From: Zopfochytrium polystomum
Taxonomy: Eukaryota > Chytridiomycota > Chytridiomycetes > Chytridiales > Chytridiaceae
Length of the DNA stretch: 64,000 nt
NCBI GenBank assembly: GCA_025765615.1
Contig: JAIVFJ010000108.1
Coordinates: 35,001 to 99,000 of the forward strand
Direction of reading: 5' to 3'
Shown here: one piece after another, positions 20,106 through 32,300 of the stretch
How positions within the stretch are numbered: the stretch's first letter is position 1
Layout of the letters: every line of letters begins with the position of its first letter
Made by a program: the position numbers and the translations under genes
The notes under the pieces: generated by a model
The model's database searches: none
What the model was told of the DNA's origin: nothing
The model's input: the letters and a program-made list of their open reading frames with translations, nothing else

Positions 20106-21933
20106 CACCTAGATTTTGTCAGTTGTGAGTTTTTGGATTAAGAACAGATATCACCAGCCCAAGATTTCAATTGTTTATTTGAGAAGAAGAAGAAACAGAA
20201 GGCCCTCCTGTAGCAGGTTGCAGAGAAAGGAATAAGAGCTGCTTGCGGTACAGTAACAGTTGCTGAGGCTGAAGCATGGCTTGGTCGACCAGGTGTGAAG
20301 TGATGCATTTAGAATGTGCAGGCAGTGCTCAGACATGTGTGTGTGTGTGCATTGGTGGCCAAGCTTGGAATTTCTGCTCAGAACTTGCACCTGGTGCCTT
20401 CAACTCTTCCAAAACGTTGATGGATTGAGATAGCCTTCGGTGTCCCTCAGTTCATTACTGCGGTTTGCGCTGTCCAACTGGGGGGCTGAGTGTAAACCTT
20501 CCTCAACAGTTTCTCTCTATATCGGGATCCAACCTTTCATTCTGCCTTTCTACTCACTGCTGAACCGCTGTAGGTGGGAGTAGCTTTGCCATTTGCAGAA
20601 TCAGCGCAAGGGGAGGCTATGTGTCTCCTGTGGTGAGTGGTTCAACCCTCTTGAGCAAGGGCTGCCTGCCCCACTTGGACTGAACAGACAACTGACCAGA
20701 GACCGAACAAGAACAATCCCCCTCGCCTGTGAAAGGGTTCCTTGCAAGGCCTTGCTGTGTGAGGCACAAGTTTCACCAGTGGCAGGACAATCTGTTCACA
20801 ACAGGAACGAGATCTCTGCTGCTGCTGTCGTGCCTGACGTTAGTGCCGCTGGGCACGGTTGGACTGGGCAGTCATTGCCGTCAAGATCTACGTTGATTGT
20901 AGAAGCGGTCGAGGTCGGGATAGGGAATGGATCTGGGTGCTGAAACGAATCAGCTATCTGCTGCCACCAAACGTGAGAGAGCCGCGGCGCTGCACGGCGA
21001 GGTCGAGCAAGGTTAGGTGGCGGGGTGGCCGTGCCGAGCGTTGCGAGACGGCGGGACGGCGGGATGGTGCAAAGAGCGAAATTGGGTCGAAAATTCTTCT
21101 TACTATTGGTATCTCCTGACTTGTAGGAAAACAAGGGAGGGAAATCCTGTCAGACATTCTCCAACAAAAAGTAAATATCATTGTAAATATTTATTTACTT
21201 TTCTTTCTCGAGACTGCACGTGCTTTGGCGGAAAATCTTCATTCGTCCCCGACCGCCGGCCAATCATGCAATGGCAGGAGCTGCTCCTTCTTTTTTTTCA
21301 TTTTAGTTTTCTTCCTTTTCCTTCTGTTTTCTTTCTGTTTTGATTCGCGAAGCGAGTCTCCGCCTATTTTTGTCTTTCGGCTGGCTTCCGCCTCTGTCGC
21401 TCGCAGCTGGCATTGCTGCGCCCATAATAAAAATCGGACAAAAGTAGAAGGTCGACACGCCAAGTGCATTGAGGAAAAAATAAAAAACCAAAAAAAAAAA
21501 CCAAACAAAAACAACAAAAAAACACGATTAAAAATAGGGATGCTCAATTTTGACCGGAATTTTCCAGAAAGGACCGGCGCCGGTCCTTGCCGGTCGGTCT
21601 CCACTAATTGCGGGGGACCGGCAACGACCGGCAAAAAAAACCTGCGGTTTGCCGGTTGCCGCTTGCCGGTTCCCTGTCAGATTCGACAAAATCAAAAATA
21701 TTTTCTTCACCACCCACCGCCACCCACGGTCCAGGTGGACCGGAATGCTCTGTCGGCCAGTGGGGAGTTCAATTTCAATTATAAATTCCACAAACTTCCG
21801 GCAACGCGTTGCCGGAGGCGAGAGACAAAATTGAGGATCCCTAATATAAAGTAGAAAGAGAGGAGGCACGCATTGTTGAAAAAACTCAAATAAATAAATA
21901 AATAAGAACTAAACACCAACCCTAATCATAATA
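20106..21933. other. Intergenic, possible promoter/leader of the transcription factor gene near its right end
   Basis: The ORF at 20593-20943 has no recognised motif. From about 21560 to 21830 the sequence is crowded with CCGGC/GCCGG words, including the palindrome listed separately. Just before the ATG at 21934 lies an (AAAT)n run. Confidence 0.4.
21797..21816. repeat. Perfect 20-bp palindrome
   Basis: TCCGGCAACGCGTTGCCGGA is its own reverse complement. It lies about 120 bp upstream of the transcription factor start, in a CCGG-rich stretch that repeats GCCGGT/ACCGGC words. It could be an operator, a cruciform or part of a small inverted-repeat element. Confidence 0.8.
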
Positions 21934-24900
21934 ATGCGCCAGCACAGCAACCAGCACAACAACCCCCGCAACTCGGAGGACTCCTCCTCCGCTGCTGCTG
22001 CCGCCGCCGCCGTAGGAAGTAACGCTGCCGCCACTGGCGTGAACACGACGTTGATGACGATGATGATGGCGGCGGCGACCACGACGACCCCGATGACGAT
22101 GGCTGATCCGACTCCCACCGTGACAATGACGACGTTGACAACAACAAGAGCGCCGTCGACGCCATTGTCGGCCGTGCCGCTGCAACCACCCCTCCATTCC
22201 CTTTCCGCCGGAGATCAGCGGCGAGGGCCGCTCAATCCAGAGTTCTCCACGAACCAGCAGTCGTTGCCGTCGCACCCTCACCACCACCAACACTTTCAAA
22301 ACAACGGCATTCCGCAATCGTCACCGGGTTGGATCGCCTCACTAATGAACCCGTCGAGCGCAACAACTTGGTCGTCAACTACGCCATCCACCCCTTCAAA
22401 CATGCGGTATGTGGGCACTCCCGACTCCGATCTGCACTTCAATCAACAGCTGCAGATGCTGGACCAACGGGCGAACCCGTTCCTTCAGAGCCATCAGCAA
22501 CACCAGTTTGCCCCCTCGGCTATCAACCCATTTCCCTCTGTCGGGACCGAGTCCGAGTCTCATGTAATCCCGTCCCAGTTGCCCTTTCCCCCAACTCTCA
22601 CCTCCGCCATCAGCGCAACAGCTGCTGGCGTTTCGTCCGCCGTTGACGAAACTCGCCGATGGTATGTTAGATTAGATCGTTCTGCTCTTGAGCCTTTTTG
22701 CGCGCCGACTCCGATCGAACTGCCCCAGGTAGACTGAAACCACGCCTCTTATGAAAAAAAAACCCCCGCTCGCAAGGTCATGCGAGTATTGCCGCAAGCG
22801 CAAGCGCAAGTGCGACGGTGTGCGGCCCCACTGCGGACGGTGCGTCAAGGATGGGCGGGCGTGGAGCTGCACGTTTCTCGGCTTCAAGGAGAAGGTTGAC
22901 CCCGTGCTGGCCGAGCAGAACCGCGCGGCGATCGAGGCCGCTCGCCTCAAAACGCAGGGCGCCTTTGGTGAGAGAGGCTAGCTTTGTCCAATCATTCTCG
23001 TTGCGTTGAACTAACTAAAACTAACTGAAACCAACCCAAAAAAAACCAAACCAAACCCAACGAACACGAACCGAACCCACACCTGCAGTGGTGGACCCCG
23101 CATGGCTCGCAACGCCCGACACCCTCGAGACCATGATCGTGCGCACGTCTCTTACCAGCGCCACGCCATGCTTCTCCGACACGCTCCTCGAAGGAAAGCC
23201 GTCGCCCGCCGTCTCCACCCGCCTGCCCGCCCGGCCCGGCGCCGACCCGTCTGAGCAGGAGATCCTCGCTGAGGCGTGCTTCAACAGAAGCTCCAGCTTC
23301 ATCCAGATCGTTCACAGGAAGACGTACCTGGCGTCGCGCAAGCAGCTGCCGGCTCTGCTTCAGTTGAGTCCACCGACTTGGCTACTCGCGTTCTGACCTT
23401 CCAACCCAGAGCCGCTGTTTGTGCTATGGGAGCGAGCGATCCGACCCTCAAGGCCCTCCCAAAGCAGGTGCTGCTCTACTATTACGCGTTTGCCAGGGCT
23501 CGCGCTCTGGAATGGAGCGAGTCGCCGTCGCTCGAATGTCTTCAAGCGTTGCTATTGCTTGCACAGCTATCTTTCCGTGAGTGAACCCGAGTACCCGAGT
23601 ACTGCAAGTTTTCACTGATGTGGAGCGTGCTTCAGATCTCGGTAAAACGTCGGCAGCGCGAATGCTCTTTGGATTCGCATGTCGTTTGGTGAGTTCATGA
23701 ATGTGCAACTGCACAGATCGCTAGGTTGAATACACATCTCTGAATTTCCAAGATTGAGCTGCTGCGAATCGACGTCGACCCCGATGACTTGCCCTTCCCG
23801 CTGACTCCTATTGAAAAGGAGGTCCGAAGGCGCTGCTGGTACGCATGCTACCTTTGTGAACGATGTGAGTCTCTCCCCTCCCCTCTTTGTTATTTTGGGG
23901 TAATCATAGAGAGCCTTTTTCACCACGTTAACCCGCACGCATTTAGTCACGTCCGTCTCCAGCAATCGCCCCGAATACCTTACCAATAGAACCGATAGCG
24001 TCAAAGCGATGTGTCCAGATGACGTGTGGCTATCTTTGGACCCGCTGGCCGGCATGAAAATACTGCCCCAGCCGTCCAGCCCTCACATCGACGCATTTTT
24101 GTCCGTGCTGGATATTCATCTTGACGTCATTAAAGCGTGCACAGCAAAGTCTGCTTTCGCTCCCTCTGCTGAAACGAAAGAGCGAAACAAGTTGAAGTGC
24201 CAAGACAATCTCAACGACTGGTTCCTCTCCTTGCCCCCGCATCTGTCTGTCGATACCGACGTCGTGCTGCAACGGCTGCTCGAAATGGTACCCATCGAAG
24301 CGAGTAATCTTGAAACGACCACGCTCCGCTGGGAAATCGCCCTGCTTTTCACTTACCATGTGTCGAGGCTGCTCCTTGCCGTCCCTAGTCTCAATCGACA
24401 CCTCCCGACAGTCCTCAGCAACCGGATGGCCATGGTCGGTGGCGGCCACAAAACCGGACCCATCTCCATTTCGTCCGCGGACGCAGCAGAGCTGGCTAGC
24501 GCCTTTGAGAGCGCGTGGAGCAGCACCCACTCCGTCTGCTCCCTCGCCGCCGGAGTCTACAGCGGCACGGCCATCGTCTTTCCCAACTTTGCGCTCATCC
24601 CGCTTTTCGTGTGTACCTCGTTTCTCGCGCTGGCCGAAACCATGTATTCCTTCTGGCCGCCGCTGATCCAGTCTCCTACAGCGGTAAATGACACACGGCG
24701 TGCGCGAATGGACGCGGGGCTCGAGGGGCTACCCGCCTCAGTCGCAGCACATGGCGAGACGGAGCACGGCGATAATAGGAAGTCGTTGGCGGCAAAGTTG
24801 CTGCGCCAGCTGGCAGCCATGTTCGAGAGCCGCCTTGCGGAGCGCCCGGCGTTTGGTGGAATGCTTGCTCAGCTTCGGAGCACGGCAACCTGGGCCTCAT

Positions 24901-25517
24901 CGACACCATCCTTGGCGTTCCAGAGCTCGCCGTCGTCCCTCCCGCAACAACCGCTACCGCCACCGCCAGCGCCATCTTCCTCTTCCTTATCGTCGCCGGC
25001 ACCCGCTGCCTTCTTCCCCACACCCCACACGGCCGCGGGAACCCCGCCCTCGGCTACCGCCGCCGCGAACCCTCCCGCCGAACTGGCCCGCCCCTCCAAG
25101 GCCCCCGTTTCCACCCTCGAAGACGCCGTCGCAAACTGGTCAGACTCCGCCGACCTCAAGCAAGACTTTCTCGGCGCCCCCTTCGTCGCCCTCCACCGGC
25201 TCGCCCTCGTCACCCGCTCCTTCGAGCTCGCGGCCGACCCTGCCGCCGCCGCCGCCACCGCCGATGACCACGGCGACGGCGACGGCAGCGACAACTACGC
25301 AGCAGCAGCAACAACAGCAGCAGCGTCGGCCACCCGGGCCAACGACGAAAGTTGGCACGCCCTGGACGGACTGCTCGCCGAGCTGCTCGGTCAGGCAGAC
25401 CCCGCCGCCGCCGCCGCCGTCGGAAACAGCAACCCCGCATCCGCTGCCGCGACGGCTGCGGGCGACGTCCTCGCCGTGGCATCCACATCCGGTGCGGGAC
25501 TGGGACTGGCGGACTAG
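21934..25517 (+). CDS. Zn(II)2Cys6 fungal transcription factor, seven exons
   Basis: Exons 21934-22661, 22777-22967, 23089-23362, 23410-23576, 23636-23688, 23753-23864 and 23947-25517 join in phase with GT-AG introns of 47-121 nt and sum to 3096 nt (1031 aa). The N-terminal 240 residues are Ser/Thr/Gln/His rich. The zinc cluster follows the first intron: SCEYCRKRKRKCDG...CGRCVKDGRAWSC, spacing C-x2-C-x6-C-x6-C-x2-C-x8-C. Its basic run fits DNA contact. Exons 3-7 carry the middle homology region: CFNRSSSFIQIVHRKTYL, SLECLQALLLLAQLSF, GKTSAARMLFGFACR, LTPIEKEVRRRCWYACYLCE. The C-terminus is Ala/Pro/Ser rich and may activate. It should act in the nucleus; its target genes cannot be read from the sequence. 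The start is the first ATG of the long first exon. Confidence 0.93.
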
Positions 25518-26901
25518 GGCGCTTTTCTTCAATGCTTTCAATAAAACTAAGGGAAAAGAGTGGTTAGAGTTTCAGATCTTTAAAGCATTTTGTCCGCGGC
25601 CCGCTCGGCTGGCAGGCTGCGATTAATATTTTGTTTCCCAGCGATCGGAGCACCATCTGGGGAATGAACCATTTTTTCCGGCGAACCGAATTGCTGCTCA
25701 ATTTATAGCAATATCCCAAACTCTTTGGGGAACCGACTTGTTTCTAAGTCCTTTTCGATTTGTTTTCGATTTGTTTTTCGAGTCATTGACGGGGCTTTCA
25801 ATGTTTTCTTTTTCTTTCCAATTCATGTCGCGAGTCGGATTTCCAAAGTTCAACTTTGATTCGTGAACTTCTGTGGCTAACCCTAGCTGCTGGTGAACAC
25901 CCCATCTCAAAATGGCGAAATCCCAGGCGGTGGCGGATGCTCGCCCAACACCTCCTTTCCAAAATGAAAAGGTCCGAAGTTTTTCGCCCTATCGCGACAC
26001 GATATCTCGACAACACCGCGTCTCGAGGTCTAATTAAACAATCTACCAGGCCCGACACAGACACGCGCTTTTCGGTACAATACCCAACATAGAGCCCAAA
26101 CTGTTGTGATAGCGTACCGATTTGAAAACTCCAACAGTGAGCAGCGCGTTTCAATTACAAGCGGTTCATTGAATCCGGAAAAACGTCTTGCCCCAAGAGG
26201 CCTCGTCCGCAAGAGTTTTGTGGGAGGGGTGAGGGACCGGTTAGCTCTCTTAGGGTGGAGTGGCGGGGTGAAGGGAAGAAGACATCGAAGTGGTGGGGGC
26301 GAGATCTGAGGAGGGTTTTTTCTGGCGAGATATAACGAAAGTGTGATCGAGTGCTTGCTAAAAAAAAAAAATTAAAAAATGAATAAACGACTGAATATCC
26401 CCACGCGCTCCAGCAGGAGCTTTGTCGGAGCCTACAGTCCAACTCGACTTAGGTTTACTATTGGTTGAAAAATGTCTTGATTTGGCGCGGGGCTGTCTGA
26501 TGCGTCGGAGCCGGTAGGTTGGGATGCAAATTCTGTACTTCTTCGTCTGAAAGCACACGTGGCTGCAGCAGATTAAGGGTGGGGCTTCTGTAGTCGCACG
26601 ATGAATAAACAATGAGCCATGGCTAGCGTTGGAGCGCTATCGGGCGAAGAGCCAATCTGACAATTTCCCAAAAACGTTACACCCTGACCTCCCAAGGGCC
26701 GGCTCTCATTCGACAGTGGCTTGGCGCTTGGAGAAGAGCGTAGCCATGTACGTTGCGTGTGTCATTCTCCTAGGTCATTTGTGCCTTCTTGCGCTGCACA
26801 TTAGTTGACCCCGACCGCTACTTTGAAAACAAGAGAAGGACGGTAAAAAGGAGTAAAGGCGCCTAACTTCCCGCCCCCTTGAAGGAAGCGATCGGCCCCC
26901 G
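25518..26901. other. Intergenic, no supported gene
   Basis: Scattered short ORFs only. The AATAAA at 25541 is a likely poly(A) signal for the transcription factor gene. No repeat or RNA gene is recognised. Confidence 0.45.
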
Positions 26902-28176
26902 ATGTTTGCGCTCAACTCTCCAACGCCTCCCATGGATGCCGTCCCGAATCCGGCGCACTCGACCCCGTTCTGCCCTTGCTTCGACAAGCAGTCTGTCTCC
27001 GTGCTCTTCACCTCCACCCGCCCGTTTTCGGTCCGCGAAGTCGCCACCGTCATCAGCGGCGCGGAGAGGGCCGCAGCCGATCACGGAATCACCTTGGCCT
27101 TTTACCAGGTGCGGGGTGACGTAGCCTTTTTGGTAGTGGCCCCCGCGGATAATCCTGTGAGTGTTTCTTTTTAAACGATCGTCGACTCGCCTTGCTGGCT
27201 GGATAGGACACCACGTCGGACGGATCTGGACTCGCGAACGTTCTGGTCGACGTCTCGCGGTCCCAATTTCATGGAGTGATCATCACCGACTTGCCGTCGC
27301 CCACCAAGCTACTCTTTGCAAAGAACCCCGGTGCGACCCAGGGCATCCGCGCAGATAAGAACGCGCCGGACCCCGCCATTGGCTCGTGCGCAGCCTTTCT
27401 GGATTTCGCGCGCGAAAAGGTTATGAACGCGACGTACCTGAACCTGCGCGAAAACAGCGCCGCCGCGTCGCTGATCGTCGACAAGGCTTTTGCAGGGTTC
27501 CTTCCCACCGCAAAGTTTGTCGTGTTGGAACGCATTGACAAGTGGTGGATGCTCGCCGGGTTCAAAAAGACAAAGTTTATGGTCATCGGCACTTGTGATG
27601 CAGATCCGTGTGCGGTAGGGGGTAAAGGGTGGAATACAACACAGCTGCAATAGCAGAGCATTTACTAACAGTACATATTTTCTTTGCCCCTCATTTTCTT
27701 CTGACGTCGAAACTTCCCAAAGCGATGCAAAAGGGAGGAAATTGCCGTATCGTGCTCCAGTTTCCCGTCGCGTTCGCCTTCGCCGTCATGTTTGGGAAGA
27801 GGATCCTGTACGACGTGTGGGTGCGCCGAGACGGCAATGGGCTAGGCGGTCATGTCTCACTGTCGTCGTCGTCGGTGGGCGTCACCAGCGGTCGGTCGGA
27901 GCAAATCTCATCCCTGAGTCGTGTTGGTTTTCGTTCTTTCCTCCTTGCCCCATCTCCATCTTTCCTTCTTTGGCTGGGCTGACCTTAAACATTAAACTTA
28001 AACAACAATTTCTCAAATAGCGCGCCGCCCAATCGTACCTCTCGTCCACGGTGTGCATTTTGCACAGAACGGGGCTCGTCGCACCGTGGAAACGCAGACT
28101 CGGAATTTACCAATTCGAAACGGGGTGCCTCAACCTCTTTGATGAGTCGGTGCGCATTTCCGACTGGAGATACTGA
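26902..28176 (+). CDS. Unrecognised spliced gene, at least four exons
   Basis: Exon 1 26902-27156 (MFALNSPTPPMDAVPNPAHS...) ends at GTGAGT. Exon 2 27207-27621 joins in phase and ends before GTAAAG. Exon 3 starts at 27723 (AMQKGGNCRIVLQFPVAF...) with correct phase. A last exon, 28021-28176, ends ESVRISDWRY. The exact donor of exon 3 (between about 27830 and 27920) is unresolved. The protein is about 300 aa, mixed alpha/beta in appearance, with no signal peptide or membrane segment. Exon 2 contains VDVSRSQFHGVIITDLPSPT and ENSAAASLIVDKAFAGFLP. I recognise no family. Codon use is GC-rich like the neighbouring regulator. Confidence 0.72.
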
Positions 28177-28342
28177 ACCTTCGATCTTGCGCTGATCACG
28201 AGCCGTTTCACTGCTTTCAACCCAATCGAATCCCCGCTACCCCCTCGTCGTCGACCTTCGGGATAAAAAAAAAAAAAACGTCGAACAAACCCACCCAAAC
28301 TCAATACCCATCCAGCCCTTAGTCGTCGGCCACTCCCTCAAC

Positions 28343-28543
28343 ATGAACTTCTTCGCCGTCGTGCGGGAAGCCGCAGACGACCCTGCCAACCACTTCTCGC
28401 TCGGATTCACCGAACTCTCCGGCGCCGGCGTCGCCGAGAAGCTGTCGCTCACCTTCGAGAAGAGGAGCGACTACGACGCGTGGGTCGCCGCGTTCAAGTC
28501 CGCATCGGCGGAAGCGTTGGAGGATGAGAAGAAGACGGAGTGA
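28343..28543 (+). CDS. PH-domain C-terminal-like segment
   Basis: The ORF from ATG 28343 encodes 66 aa. It has a beta-rich start (NFFAVVREAADDP, HFSLGFTELSG) and a helix KRSDYDAWVAAFKSASAEAL, which resembles the last strands and C-terminal helix of a pleckstrin homology domain (membrane phosphoinositide or protein binding). A whole PH domain needs about 40 more residues upstream. The sequence there contains a run of 14 A and a possible 3' splice site CCTTAG (28316-28321), so an upstream exon is likely but not placed. It could be the 3' end of the preceding gene. Confidence 0.4.
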   Translation: MNFFAVVREAADDPANHFSLGFTELSGAGVAEKLSLTFEKRSDYDAWVAAFKSASAEALEDEKKTE

Positions 28544-29373
28544 TGGATGAGGGGGAAAGAGGGGGGAAGGGGGAGGGGGAGGTGTAGCTGTCACTCAACG
28601 TTCGGTTTCCTGCACAATCCGGCGATGCCTTAAATTGCCAACCGCGCTGGCGCTGGCGTGCGCTGTCGATGTTAACATTAATCTTCAGAACCTATGGTAG
28701 AATGTGCAGGGCATCCCGCCACCGCACACCGTAAAGGGATCGCACGGTGCTCTGGCCGCGGTCCGTGGCGGTTGCCGGGCAAAGGCCAAGGAAGCGCGAC
28801 TGGTGCGTCCACGACTAGACCAGGCTTGGGCAAATCTGGTTGCCGATGGTTAAATAGTGCAAAGTGCAAACCATGTTGGCGTCGAGCGGGAAATGTTATG
28901 GTGGGCTGTCCGCGGTACGGAAATAGGCAGTAAAGAAAGACGAAGAAGAAGAGGAAGAAATAAATAAACACCGTCGTTTATCTTTCGAAAGGCGCTGGCT
29001 GCGAAACGGCCAGCACCGATAGTGGGCTTTGGGGTGTCGAGGAGCACCTGCAAACCAATATGGCGATGCAGCCGCAATGTCGTAGCCGAGCTCTAGTGCA
29101 TGGGGCCCATGAGAGTAATGAGGCAGTTGAAACGTCCTGCCATGTCCGTCAAAGCTGGCTCTGCAACGTTTAAAAATGCTGCATCGTAAAGCCGAGTATC
29201 GACCAATTGAATTGAAATCCTATTTCAAATGTCTGGAAGATGCAGAAAACGTGTTACAGTTCAGATTCAAGCCAAAATTGATGGGACCTATGGGAGAAAG
29301 GGGAAGGGCGAAAACTTTGGGAAAAAGTACAAAGTGAAAAAGCAGACCCACAGAGCCAATGCTAGCAGGAACA
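28544..29373. other. Intergenic between convergent genes
   Basis: No supported feature. The right part is probably the 3' region of the NLR gene. Confidence 0.4.
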
Positions 29374-32300
29374 TCAAAGTTGGACAACAGAAGACAAGTG
29401 ACTGCCCAGAAGGAAGACTTTCTGCTGTGAGAGGATCTGCCATTGCCCACGAAACTCAGGTGGAAGCCAGAGACCAACTTTGGTGACATTGGATATAAAC
29501 CAAACACCTTCAGCCAAGATGGATGAAGGGAAGGTTTGCCCAGCCTGCAGTTTCTGCCCTGACAAATTACGTGCCCCAAGATTGTGTCTTGAGCCAACCA
29601 CAGAGGAAATGCCATTGAAGGTTTTCTCCTCCACCTCCAATGCAGTCTGAAGGTTGACAAGGACTCTTTTTCCGGTTCCGTCCTCCAAAACAACAGATTC
29701 ACCAGCATCACTGAACCCACAGACTAAACTGAAAAAGAAACCTTCCAGCTTGTGCAGCTGCTGGCCAGTGGATGCATTCCAAATCATGACTGTCTGGTTA
29801 TAACTTCCAGACACCACAAACCGCCCATCAGGACTGAATGCTACAGTTTTGATACGATCTGTGTGTCCCTCAAGCTTGTGCAGCTCCTGGCCAGTAGATG
29901 CACTCCAAATCCTGACAGTCTTGTCCCAACTTCCAGACACAACAAACTGCCCATCAGGACTGAATGCTGCAGAGCCGACCCAAAGAGAGTGTCCCACCAG
30001 TTTGTGCATCTCCTTGCCAGTGGACACATCCCAAATCCTGACTGTCTCATCATTACTTCCTGACACAACAAACTTCCCATCTGGACTGAAAGCAGCGGAG
30101 TTGACCCAATCGGAGTGTCCCGCCAGCTTGTGCACTTCCTGTCCAGTGGATGCATTCCAAATCCTGAGTGTCTTGTCATTACTTCCAGACACAACAAACT
30201 GCCCATCAAGACTAAACTCTGCATTATAGACTGCAAAAGAGTGTCCTTGTAGCTCGTGCAGCTCTTGGCCAGTAGATGCATTCCAAATCCTGACTGTACC
30301 GTCCAGACTTGAAGACACAACAAACTGCCCATCAGGGCTAAGCATTGCAGAATTGACGCCATAAGAGTGCCCCTCCAGCTTTTGAAGCTCCTGCCCAGTG
30401 GATGAATTCCAAATCCTGACTGTTTTGTCCCTACTTCCAGACACAATAAACTGACCATCATAACTGAAGGCAGCAGAAATCACACAATCAGAGTGACCCT
30501 CTAGCTTGTGCAACTCCTGGCCAGTGGATGCCTTCCAAATTCTGACAGTCTTGTCATGACTTCCAGAAACAACAAACTGCCCATCTGGGCTGAATGATGC
30601 AGATCGAACAAAACCAGTGTGTCCTTCCAGCTTTTGCAGCTCCAGGCCAGTGGATGAGTTCCAAATCCGAACTGTTTTGTCGATACTTCCAGATACAACA
30701 AACTGCCCATCAGGACTGAATGCTGCAGAGTTTGCAGAACCAGAGTGTCCCTCCAGCTTCATCTGCTCTTGGCCAGTGGAAGCACTCCAAATCCTGACTG
30801 TATTATCCCAACTTGCAGACGCAACAAGCTGCCCATCAGGGCTGAATACTGCAGAGTTTATCTTGCGAGAGTGACCCTCCAGCCTATGCAGCTCCTGACC
30901 AGTGGATACATCCCAAATCCTGATTGTCTCATCATTACTTCCTGACACAAGGAAGCTCCCATCAGAACTGAATGCTGCAGATCTGACAGAACCAGAGTGA
31001 CCCACCAACTTGTGCAGCTCCTGGCCAGTGGAAGCATTCCAAATCCTGATTGTCATGTCATCACTCCCTGACACAACAAACTGTCCATCAGGACTGAATT
31101 CAGCTGCGTTGACCCAATCAGAATGTCCCTCCAGCTTGTGCAGCTCCTGGCCAGTGGATGCATTCCAAATTCTGACTGTATTGTCCGCACTGCTTGACAC
31201 AACCATCTGCCCATCAGGGCTGAATGCTGTGGAGCAGATCTCACTAGAATGTCCTTCAAGAACAATAACACACGAGGGCCATGCTTTTGCCTGGCCCTTC
31301 ATCACTCTTGGGCATGAAACTATGGCAGGCACTTTCCCAACAAAGCTTTTGTGAAATAGAGAGTCACTTGGGGAGAAGGGAACAGCTGTGAAATAAACTT
31401 GCAAAGCAGATGCCTTCAAGGGAATCAGGAATTTTTGAAGGACTCTCTTCATGTCCTCCAGGAGTATCTGTACTGGCAGCTGAGCTGAAAAGAGCTTTTG
31501 CAGTACAGTCATTGTTGGAATGACGAGATTCAGTGAGTCTAGCAAACTGCATGCTTCTAGATAATGGTGTCCATGTAGAGCAAGAATATCTTGCACTTGA
31601 GCCAACAGTGATTGATCAACAAGGACCTGGGCTGATTCCAAAACAGGAGTTTTGGCAGATGAATCAAGACAGTGCTCCCAAAAGTGCTTGACTGCATATT
31701 TAACATGCTCAGGAATTCCCTTTGTGACCCTCTCATCAAAATCAGGAATCTCTGAGTGAAAGTCTGAGAATGGCAGGTTGCACATGTTGAACTTAAGGTG
31801 CTTGTTCATTGCGCTGATGCATCGGCTTGCTATTTCAGAATGGCAACTCTGAACTTCAATGTGAACAGACTGTGTGCACCTTGAGGGGTTTGTCAGGTAA
31901 TCTTTTGCAGACTTGTGAAAAATCCTGATCTTCTTTGTGGTCCCATCAAGCACAAGGATAGGATCAAGCATGCGGATGCACCTCTTCACACTGTCTGGGT
32001 TCTTGGTGTCCAACAGAGCGACAATAGCTGCTGCAGACAGAGGTTCATACACAAGAACAATGACAGACAACACAGCATTGAGCAGCAATTCTAAGTAACT
32101 CTTCTTCGCAGCCTGAATTATTCCAGAGAATATCCTGTCATACATTTTATCCATGCTACCATCCATCTTGTCACCCACAGGAAGGTCCTCAATCTGCTCC
32201 AGAGTAATCTCCTCGTTCTCTGATTTCTTCAAATGTGCGCAAGCAGTCACAAGCCAGACAAAAATTCCAGCAGACTTTGACACAAGCAATCTGGACCCTT

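Noticed and set aside
24688..25626. Long plus-strand ORF overlapping the regulator
   Set aside because: Proline/arginine-rich shadow frame of the GC-rich last exon of the Zn2Cys6 gene.
29745..31262. Regular 126-bp repeats as a satellite or array
   Set aside because: The units encode WD40 repeats in one open frame of a larger gene.
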